NCBI GenBank assembly: GCA_021772565.1
Contig: JAJFLR010000040.1
Coordinates: 1-33,805, forward strand
Length of the DNA: 33,805 nucleotides
Direction: 5' to 3'
DNA from: Opitutales bacterium
Lineage (GTDB): Bacteria > Verrucomicrobiota > Verrucomicrobiia > Opitutales > JAJFLR01
Both the position numbers and the translations under genes were made by a program. Below the pieces are notes generated by a model. It did not search any database. It was not told the origin of the DNA and worked only from the letters and a program-made list of their open reading frames with translations. The number at the start of each line of letters is the position of its first letter. Position 1 is the first letter of the stretch. Shown here in pieces: positions 1 through 6,466 of the stretch.

Positions 1-23
1 CTGTCTGTATCGAGGCTAAAAAA

Positions 24-123
24 GTCATGGATCGCCACGTCGCGCTGCTCCTCGCGATGACAAAGTAAAAACCTAATTGTCATTGCGAGCTCTGCAAAAG
101 CAGAGTGTGGCAATCTATCTGAC
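24..123 (+). repeat. Paired REP-like palindromes (unit A + unit B)
   Basis: Two adjacent imperfect palindromes. Unit A (24-61) begins GTCATGGATCGCC and ends GCGATGAC. Unit B (78-123) begins TGTCATTGCGAG, has the perfect inner hairpin CTCTGC-aaaa-GCAGAG, and ends GCAATCTATCTGAC. The same A-B pair recurs inverted at 4235-4324 and in direct orientation at 30922-31019. This copy and the inverted one bracket the decayed DGR block. Confidence 0.75.
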
Positions 124-126
124 TAA

Positions 127-207
127 CGTCTATTGATTGCAAACACTGACTTATTTCGGTACCAAGTTGAAAACGACATCTTCCAATTTATTATGGCAGA
201 TGCTATA
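127..207 (+). repeat. Dispersed repeat, core ACCAAGTTGAAAACGACATC, copy 1
   Basis: An 81-bp sequence ending ATGGCAGATGCTATA. It recurs inverted at 6086-6166 over nearly its full length, and its right part recurs at 30684-30740. Its right end abuts the remnant of the HRDC gene, so it marks the truncation point of the DGR cassette in this window. No coding capacity is evident. Confidence 0.75.
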
Positions 208-388
208 AACACTGCACCGTAATGTTTCGGGAATGTAACGGTCAAGAGGACTCAGGTAATAATTGGCAAATACTGCGATGTCAGGTGGCTGATCCTCTTC
301 ATTTACCTTATTTACTTTTGAAAAAACATTCAGTATTTCAGCAGTCTATTTACCTGCTTTCAATATCTCCGATACCTTCTACTTTTGT

Positions 389-675
389 AACTACCTACCT
401 CATTGAGGTTATTGTATTTCATCTCGATTTGTAAGAGTATTTTAAGCCACAGATCAAACACAGATTGAACACAGATTAAATTATTACGAGAAAGAGACTT
501 GTTCCCTAATCCTCTGTCTATTGACGAAATCATACCATCGAAACGGAGGACTAGGGACAGTCCTCTTAAAAAAAATCTGTGTTCAATCTGTGTTTCATCT
601 GTGGCTAAAATATTATGGGTTAATGTTAAGAACTTTTTACTGCCATTAGTCTCTTGGACGTAGGTAGTTACCTGT
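389..675. mobile_element. Miniature inverted-repeat element (element A) inserted in the HRDC gene
   Basis: A non-coding element of about 287 bp. Its ends carry the inverted repeat AACTACCTAC (389-398) / GTAGGTAGTT (660-669). It is flanked by a direct repeat TTTTGT (383-388 and 676-681), taken as the target-site duplication. Excising the element and one duplicate rejoins the HRDC reading frame exactly. Inside is a second long inverted repeat (about 441-473 and 574-606) of the AGCCACAGAT/ATCTGTGGCT type. No transposase is encoded, so any mobilisation would be in trans. The exact ends could shift by a few bases because the duplication overlaps the terminal bases. Confidence 0.7.
441..606. repeat. 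Long inverted repeat (CACAGATT family)
   Basis: The left arm at about 441-473 contains GCCACAGATCAAACACAGAT. The right arm at about 574-606 is its near-perfect reverse complement, with about 100 bp between. It is nested inside element A and would form a long hairpin. The loop contains a smaller hairpin, GGACTAGGGACAGTCC, resembling one inside the element at 30506-30740. Confidence 0.75.
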
Positions 676-1081
676 TTTTGTTAAATCAGTTGCAGTAGTT
701 ATTTTTTCCCGAGTAATAGATGCCAACTGTTCGTTGGTAAATATGGCATAGACAGGTACTCCTTCTTTTTCTGCTATCATTTTTCGCCATTCGCGCAGTT
801 GGTTGAACAACTCAAATTCTTCTTCAGTCAATAATTCACGATAATCAACTCTTTTGCGCTTACTATCAGCCACTGATGAAACAGTGTCATCTTTATAATG
901 CTCAACGCAAATTGCCCAAAATGCTTCATCGTTTAATACAGTAAATTCCTTGCTGACGTTGAGTACTCTATGCGCACGCAAAAATCGGTTGAGGGTTTCA
1001 GATGCAACGCCTGCATCGTTTATTGAGATTTTAAAAAACTGAAATTGTAGCATTTTAATTTATGTTATTGATTACGACGTA

Positions 1082-1120
1082 CCCGAGACTCCGCGAAAGC
1101 ATTCCGGCTCAGTCTCCGGG
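1082..1120 (-). other. GC-rich inverted repeat just after the DGR target gene
   Basis: CCCGAGACT (1082-1090) pairs with AGTCTCCGGG (1111-1120), allowing a one-base bulge, around a loop of about 20 nt. It lies 4 nt beyond the target gene stop. Some DGRs have a hairpin shortly after the variable region that promotes retrohoming. This one has a longer loop than the well-studied example, so that role is a guess. It could equally be a terminator-like hairpin. Confidence 0.35.
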
Positions 1121-1123
1121 CGG

Positions 1124-4100
1124 CTAACGCGCGCCCTCCACCTCTATCCGGACTGTTTCGCTCCGCTGTTCCTGATCTTTTAAAACTGAACTGGGGGCAA
1201 GAACAACACGAAAACCCATATCCTGGCAGCGGAACGACGGGTGAAACCCGCCCCGAAGCGCCGATCGGCAGTAGATGCCGCCATCGCCCCAGCTGCCGCC
1301 GCGTAAGACGCGGGAGGTACCCGACTGAGACCCTTGAGGATTATTCTTCGGACTTTGTTTATAGTAGTCTTTGCCATACCAATCATGACACCACTCCCAA
1401 ACATTTCCATGCACATCATAGAGTCCCCACGGATTTGGTTTTTTGCTTCCCACTACTCCTGTCTTACCTTTGCTGTTTTCATCATACCACCCATAGTCTT
1501 TTAAATCTTTCTCATCATCACCAAAACTGAATCGTGTTTTTGTCGCTGCCCGACAGGCATATTCCCATTCCGCTTCGGTCGGCAATCGGCAATTTGCCCA
1601 TTGACAAAAATTTTGCGCTTCTTCCCAGGAAATACCGACCACCGGTTGACGCGGTTGATTGAATTGCTTGTTGTTCCAGTATTCTGGAATTGTCGCGTTG
1701 GGATTTGCCTGCAAAAAGCGTTCATACTCTTCGTTGGTGACGGAATATTTTCCAATCATAAAAGGAGAAACCTCAACTGAGTGAATCGGCTTTTCATCAT
1801 CATACTCTTCCGACCCCATTTCAAATTTGCCTCCCGGTATAGATATAAAAGCCATGCCGGTGCGTTCGTCGATGTACTGTGCCAGCGGTTTTACTAACTC
1901 ATGAATTGTCGCCTTACTTTCCCCCTCTGTTATTTTTGCTTCATTACGTTGTAATATTTCACGTGCGTATGTTGCTACTTCTGAATCTGTGCCATCATCA
2001 AGAGAACGACAGCATTCAATAATTTCAGGGAGATCGGTTTTGCGAAGCAGCCGCAACAGAAAAACTTTACGTTCAGGATTGATATCAGTTTGTGTTAATT
2101 GCTCAACAAATGGCTCCGGTGGTAATTGCAATGTCTCATCCAGGCACTGACCAAACATTTTCTCCTCTGTCTCCAAGTTATTAATTTTTAAAAGATGGTG
2201 ATATATCTTTTTGGCAAACGATTGCGGAGCTTGTCCCAGTACCAGTAAAATGGTTTCGTGCCACCAACTGTAACTGAAATTTTTTGCAGGTACTTCGTCT
2301 AATCTTTCTTCGAGTATGTAAACTGCCGCAAGGTATTCCTGAAAAGTCAAATGCAGAAAGGCACAATGCCCGGGTGACGAGATACAAATTATGCCGCTTT
2401 CATCCATCATGCGTCTGATAAAATTTTTGCCATCTTTCTCAAATCCGGAACGCGCTGCTATTCCCTGTAGTGCTTTTTCCGCCCGCGTTTCGAATTCACT
2501 AATTTCCATCGACGCCGATTCCTCGCCCTCGAGTAACGTGTGAAGTTGCCAGGCTAATCGACCCAGAACTCTCTCGGCGGCAACCGGGTCGTAGGGTTTA
2601 ACATTTTGTTTTTCCAAAATTTTTCTTCTCCATGATTCCAACAAAACCCGCACACATTTTTTGTAAAGTTCAGCTCTGCCTCGTGGCAGATTATGATCCT
2701 GATGATAGACAATACAAAGAATGGTCAATAGCAGCGGATTAGTACTCAGTTCCCGTAAACGCCCAATCTGAAAATCCGGTTTCTCCAATATCTCCAATAG
2801 TTCCAAACTGTCTTTATCCGCTTTCTCGTTAGCGGTATCGAGTTTATTGATAAAGATTATCCTGTATGCGGTTTGAAACCATTGTTCGACAAATTTCCGT
2901 ATTTGATCCGGTGCCAGCGGCTGGACATTGAACTGCATAAATTTTGACCCCAAATCAACCTTGCCCTGATATCCTTGATAACGGCTGGTTACTAAAAAAT
3001 AATCATCCGTACGATGGCGCAAGGTTTCCTTTATCCATTTACACACTTTAACGCGCATCGCTTCATCGACGACTTCATCCAGTCCATCCAGTACCCAAAG
3101 TAGTGATGAATGATTACAAAGCTCATCACCGGGATTTGACGAGGCATCAGGAGCATTAGTCGCCCGGCTCTCGTTTTTTAAAAAATCTTTTAAAGACGAT
3201 TCATCAGTAAGATTGCGTAAGCGCAAATAGACTGGAATAGTATCTGGTTTTAAATCAAACATCTCTGGTCGATCCGTGGAACTGGAAAGTCGCCAGCAAA
3301 ATTGCAGAGCGCCAGTGGTCTTGCCCGATCCCGGTTCACCGAGCAAAAGAACTCCCCGCTTTTTTAATTTAGCGGCATTGTTAAACACCTTGCTAAGATG
3401 CACATCTTTTTCCAAAAACTCATCCTGCTTTTTTAATTTCTTAGCAAATCTCCCCCATTTGTTTTCTGCAAGGGCATGATTAACCAACGTCTTTAAAGGC
3501 ACATAAGCTTCATCGATTGGCAGATCAATCTGCATCCCCTGCCCCAATCCGATCAAGTGTAGATATTGCGTCTCCTCTTGTAATCGTTTGAGGTATGCTT
3601 TGATGCAGGGAGTTATATTTGTTTTGGGTGGAGGTATTGAAATGTTTTCAGTATTAACAATATTTTGTGGTTCTACGGGGTTAGTATGTTCCGGCAGCAG
3701 GTTATGTAGATATCCGGCTAATTCAGAGTATTCAGTCCCATAGGAAAGAACAAATATTCTTTCTTCGGCTGAATGTTTTTCCTGTAGTGCTTCAACATCT
3801 TTTTCCAAAGCCAAACGATAATGCCTGTCTTCGTTGGATTCATTCACTTTTTTTAACCAACTGAGAAAGTTTTCGAAATTAGGATCCGACAAACCTTCAC
3901 CACAGCCAACGAACAAAAGACTCTTTGTCATTGCCAATGCCTTCATCACCGATTGTGTATGCTCGCCTGTTTAAAACTTTCTGATAGGAACGAATACCAA
4001 GAATAACCGAATCGGGATCATCCCATTTTCCGTGGAGATGAAGAACACTTTTATCACCATCTCGAAGTAAATGGGAAACCTTATGTTTTTCTTTCCATGT

Positions 4101-4234
4101 AATACCGGATAACTCTTTATTTGAAACTTCTTCAATTAGTAAATCGTAATTGGTTGTAACAATTGGGATTTCAAGAGTTAAAAGAGCTTGATATATTGTC
4201 TGAAAGTTGTATGCAATAATTGAGCAATTTAATT
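1124..4234 (-). pseudogene. DGR-type variable protein: SIR2 (truncated) - NACHT - FGE/C-type lectin
   Basis: The main frame reads 941 codons from 3949. It starts inside the SIR2-like domain (LLFVGCGEGLSDPNF). The preceding SIR2 segment, IVTTNYDLLIEE to VLHLHGKWDDPDSVILGIRSYQKVLN, lies in another frame up to about 4234. The shift is at about 3968: reading on in the downstream frame gives EHTQSVMKALAMTKSLLFVG, so one extra base or two missing bases explain it. The N-terminal SIR2 part with the nucleotide-binding glycines is missing, cut at a REP-like repeat. A NACHT-type STAND NTPase follows: Walker A GEPGSGKT (residues 204-211 of the 941) and Walker B LLWVLDGLDE (283-291). From about 698 comes an FGE-sulfatase/C-type-lectin fold ending RVLRGGSW...GFRVVL, the usual DGR target C-terminus. 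Base composition is less AT-rich than in the core genes. The NACHT-lectin part is intact and could still be translated; the full protein is broken. Confidence 0.8.
1217..1288 (-). other. Putative DGR variable region (VR) of the target gene
   Basis: Between the invariant frames RVLRGGSW and MGFRVVL (residues 888-911), many residues are encoded by NNY codons: GGC, GAT, ATC, TAC, CTT, GGC, TTT, CAC, TTC, TGC, GAT. This pattern is expected when adenines of AAC/AAT codons in a template repeat are randomised by the retroelement. Unchanged islands such as TGC CGG TCG GCG (CRSA) sit where DGR lectin proteins usually keep CRSA. The template repeat itself is not in this window, so adenine-specific change is inferred from codon pattern and family knowledge. 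Confidence 0.7.
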
Positions 4235-4324
4235 CAGATAGATTGCCGCGCCCTGTATTCACAGGGCTCGCAATGACAACCATTTTGTCATCACGAGGAA
4301 TGAAATAACGCGGTGATCCATGAT
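4235..4324 (-). repeat. Paired REP-like palindromes (inverted copy of 24-123)
   Basis: Unit B inverted (4235-4278; inner hairpin CCCTGT-gaat-ACAGGG as read on the minus strand) is followed by unit A inverted (4287-4324). The stem bases differ from the copy at 78-123 but remain fully paired. The left edge marks the point where the SIR2 coding sequence is lost. Confidence 0.75.
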
Positions 4325-4592
4325 TATTTTTTTATAAATGAAATGATTTATGGCAATTGCTATAATTCTGAATGGATACCGATAGGTTTATCGAAGTGAA
4401 ATCTCATTGAACTATACCATTTATTACTGGATGGCATGTAAAAAATAGAAGTCATGGATCGCCTTGTCCAGCCGTCGTAGCCGTAGGCTACTATGGCGGA
4501 GTCGGCTCATTTCATTCCTGGCGATGACAAAGGTTACTTCTAAAGTTATTACGAATGCTGATGTAAATTCGGGATTTAGCAATCTATGTGGA
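4325..4592. other. Non-coding spacer with repeat fragments
   Basis: No gene is seen. The segment TTTATGGCAATTGCTATA (4347-4364) resembles the end of the dispersed repeat that finishes ATGGCAGATGCTATA. A long unit A palindrome occupies 4451-4528. Confidence 0.5.
4451..4528 (+). repeat. Long unit-A palindromic repeat, left copy
   Basis: It starts GTCATGGATCGCCTTGTCC and ends GGCGATGAC, with an inner palindrome around GCCGTAGGCTACTATGGC. A near-identical inverted copy lies at 5461-5535, so the pair brackets the metallophosphoesterase gene. Confidence 0.8.
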
Positions 4593-5351
4593 TTATATTT
4601 GAATAACCGTTATTTCAGGAGGACAAAAAAAGCGGACAGGAATAAAAAATGTTCCCACACCAACGTTCACATACAATGGGCCAATATTAGATTGATAAAG
4701 TCCCTTAACATATCTGCCAACTGCCGGTGGAAGTACGGGTGCCCCGATAAATGGAAATCTAACTTGACCGCCATGAGAATGACCGCACAGAACTAAATCA
4801 TATGGTTGCTCGATTTTTTTATTTCCGACAATAGGATAATGACACAATAAAATCTTCGGCTTATTTTCGATATCATCAAACGCTTTTATATTATATGCTC
4901 CATGTAAAACAAAACTGCCCAAATCTATTTTTTCATTAATAAAAAAATCTCCACCTGTACTTTTAAAAGCCTGTTTGAATTTCTGTATTGATTTATAATT
5001 TTTTGGATCATGATTTCCAAAAATACCAAATGTTGGATATTTTATTTGAGTAATATATTCAAGAGCTTCAGGTAAATACTTCTTATTTTTATTCTCAACG
5101 ATATCGCCGGTAAAAACAACTATGTCAGGTTGATACTTATTAATTTTATTAATGACACGATCGGCAAAAAATCTATTTCCTTTAAAATGAAAATCACTGA
5201 AGTGAATAATTTTTTTTTTGGCACCAATATGCCTAAAATCTAAATGCGTTAGCCTTATCCAGTTAGGTTCGATTGCCAGTGCGTCCGCAATAATACCACC
5301 AGTAAATAATAATGGTGCCAGCTTTAAAAAATTTCTCCGATTTAATTTCAT
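4593..5351 (-). CDS. Metallophosphoesterase, YaeI/LpxG-like, Tat-type signal
   Basis: A calcineurin-like phosphoesterase of 252 residues from the chosen start. The start MKLNRRNFLKLAP is preferred over one 18 bases upstream because it puts a twin-arginine motif (NRRNFLK) right at the N-terminus, followed by a hydrophobic stretch ending ADALA; export or membrane anchoring is likely. The metal-binding blocks occur in family order: DFHFKGN, GDIVEN, GNHD, CHYP and GHSHGGQ. The family hydrolyses phosphodiesters. Close members include E. coli YaeI and the chlamydial LpxG UDP-diacylglucosamine pyrophosphatase of lipid A synthesis. I cannot choose between these substrates from sequence alone. The gene stands alone between two inverted 75-bp repeats. 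Confidence 0.85.
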   Translation of the reverse strand: MKLNRRNFLKLAPLLFTGGIIADALAIEPNWIRLTHLDFRHIGAKKKIIHFSDFHFKGNRFFADRVINKINKYQPDIVVFTGDIVENKNKKYLPEALEYITQIKYPTFGIFGNHDPKNYKSIQKFKQAFKSTGGDFFINEKIDLGSFVLHGAYNIKAFDDIENKPKILLCHYPIVGNKKIEQPYDLVLCGHSHGGQVRFPFIGAPVLPPAVGRYVKGLYQSNIGPLYVNVGVGTFFIPVRFFCPPEITVIQI

Positions 5352-5460
5352 TTTAAAATCCTGGCACAATTCAATTAAAGTAAAACAATTCTGCTCAGAT
5401 TTAGTACCTCAATTCTAAAGCCCTGACATATTTAGCAAGGAAATTTTAATTATTTTTGGC

Positions 5461-5535
5461 ATCGCGATGAATAAAATGAGCCGACTCCGCCATAGTAGCC
5501 TACGGCTATGACGGCTGGACAAGGCAATCTATGAC
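5461..5535 (-). repeat. Long unit-A palindromic repeat, right inverted copy
   Basis: It is close to the reverse complement of 4451-4528; the shared stretch runs from the GGCGATGA-like end through GAGTCGGCTCAT to GTCAT. It sits about 110 bp upstream of the metallophosphoesterase start. Confidence 0.8.
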
Positions 5536-5551
5536 TTTTCTTTTTTCTACC

Positions 5552-5588
5552 TGGATTACCACGCTCACATTCACGAGCTCGTAATGAC
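5552..5588 (-). repeat. Divergent unit-B palindrome
   Basis: On the minus strand it reads TGTCATTACGAGCTCG, a gaat loop, then GAGCGTGGTAATCC. This is the unit B plan with a different stem whose pairing is kept, partly through G-T pairs. Together with 5461-5535 it forms another inverted A/B pair. Confidence 0.6.
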
Positions 5589-5635
5589 AATAATTCTTAA
5601 ACTTTTTGATTCCGACTTCAGCGGGCAAGGAATAT

Positions 5636-5968
5636 TTAAACAGCACAGTTGATGCAGAGTTCAGCATCGGGCTTAAATTCAAGTCTTTCTTCAGAGATAT
5701 CTTTGCGACAGACTGCACATTTCCCAAATGTGCCTATAACAATTCTTTTTTTAGCGTCTTCCAATTGTTTCAGCTCAGCTTTTTGACGCCGCAACGTATT
5801 TAATGACATCTGCTGCATCTGCATCGAGTCCATTCTGGAAAGCCTACCAATTGAGACATCCGGTGAAACGGGATCTCGTTCAGGATCATCCGTATTTATT
5901 TTTTCAGTGAGTTCTTCAATTTTAGAATCAATAATCTTATTAAATTTTTCTGTCTTATTATTATCCAT
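5636..5968 (-). CDS. DksA/TraR-type zinc-finger protein
   Basis: A protein of 110 residues with a helical N-terminal part and a C-terminal C4 zinc finger: C84-x2-C87 in GKCAVCRKD and C105-x2-C108 in LCINC. The linker ISEERLEFKPDAE is typical of the DksA/TraR family, whose members bind RNA polymerase through the secondary channel and tune transcription in stress. Residues 40-75 (RLSRMDSMQMQQ...RQKAELKQLEDA) would form the coiled coil. It is shorter than E. coli DksA (about 150 residues) and lacks the DxxDxA tip motif in recognisable form, so a true DksA role is not certain. The gene is monocistronic. Confidence 0.85.
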   Translation of the reverse strand: MDNNKTEKFNKIIDSKIEELTEKINTDDPERDPVSPDVSIGRLSRMDSMQMQQMSLNTLRRQKAELKQLEDAKKRIVIGTFGKCAVCRKDISEERLEFKPDAELCINCAV

Positions 5969-6068
5969 ACTTTAATGGTGTAAACAGAATCGAGATAGAT
6001 TAAAATCCAATAATATAACTTTTTATTAAAAAATCTTGGGGGTGCAATTCTACAAACTATATTTTCAC

Positions 6069-6438
6069 GTAACTACTTGGCATGTGATAGCAGATGCCAA
6101 AAGAAATTGGCAGATGTCGTTTTCAACTTGGTAGCGAAATAAATCAGTGTATGCAATCAATAGACGTATAACAATTGCCATAAGTAATTTCGTATAATTA
6201 TTAAACCGATTTTGGAATTTATATAAATAATTACATATTCTGTGAATCATTTGTAGGGCCTTTGCTTGCAAAGAGCCTTGATAGTTCAGCACCTAAATTT
6301 CGTCACTTGGCATCGAGCAAGCTTTTTTAAATAATCTTGACCAAAATTTTAATATGAATATGCTTCGATCTCAAATTTGTGCGCTGTGATTAGAGCATAA
6401 CAGATTACTTATTTTATGTTAACCAAATAAGTAGTTAC
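6069..6438. mobile_element. Probable miniature element (element B)
   Basis: A non-coding stretch of about 370 bp bounded by GTAACTACTT (6069-6078) and AAGTAGTTAC (6429-6438). These are the same kind of ends as element A in the HRDC gene (GTAACTACCTAC / GTAGGTAGTTAC). It contains the inverted copy of the dispersed ACCAAGTTGAAAACGACATC repeat (6086-6166). A clear target duplication was not found. It ends 28 bp before the next gene, so it may carry that gene's promoter. Confidence 0.45.
6086..6166 (-). repeat. Dispersed repeat, core ACCAAGTTGAAAACGACATC, copy 2 (inverted)
   Basis: The reverse complement aligns along its length with 127-207, from CGTCTATTGATTGCA to the GCAGATGCTATA-like end, with scattered mismatches (for example TTTCGCTACC for TTTCGGTACC). 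It is nested in element B. Confidence 0.7.
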
Positions 6439-6466
6439 CAAAAATATAAATTACTAATCCTTTAAA

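Larger units (their letters stand above)
208..1053 (-). pseudogene. HRDC-domain DGR accessory protein, split and frameshifted
   Basis: The largest readable part is 135 codons (1053 down to 646). It matches the HRDC-type accessory protein found between the target gene and the reverse transcriptase in many DGRs: conserved stretches NRFLRAHRVLNV, KRKRVDYRELLTEEEF and GVPVYAIFTNEQLASI are visible. This frame runs into non-coding DNA after DLTK and stops at 646. The missing continuation, KVEGIGDI (the helix-hairpin-helix part of HRDC), lies beyond an inserted element at about 386-360. Removing 389-675 plus one copy of the 6-bp duplication restores DLTKVEGIGD in frame. Further on there is a frameshift and a TAG before EILNVFSK, so the gene is dead even without the insertion. 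It lies downstream of the target gene, the usual order. No reverse transcriptase follows in the window. Confidence 0.75.

Noticed and set aside
222-434. Open frame of 70 codons on the plus strand
   Set aside because: It lies over the HRDC remnant, a dispersed repeat and element A, in the opposite direction; composition is not protein-like and it spans an insertion junction.
442-606. Possible CRISPR-like repeat (ACACAGATTGAACACAGATT)
   Set aside because: The short direct repeats are internal periodicity in the arms of one long inverted repeat; there are no regularly spaced units or cas genes.
1180-1755. Alternative minus-strand frames overlapping the lectin domain
   Set aside because: They are out-of-frame shadows of the SIR2-NACHT-lectin gene, which has clear domain motifs throughout.
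1124-1900. Active formylglycine-generating enzyme
   Set aside because: The domain has the fold signatures (GGxFxMGS, RLPTEAEWEYA, GNVWEW), but its C-terminus follows the DGR variable lectin pattern, and its fusion to SIR2-NACHT points to ligand binding rather than sulfatase maturation.
6065-6292. Open frame of 75 codons on the minus strand
   Set aside because: It falls wholly within element B and the dispersed repeat; no recognisable domain.
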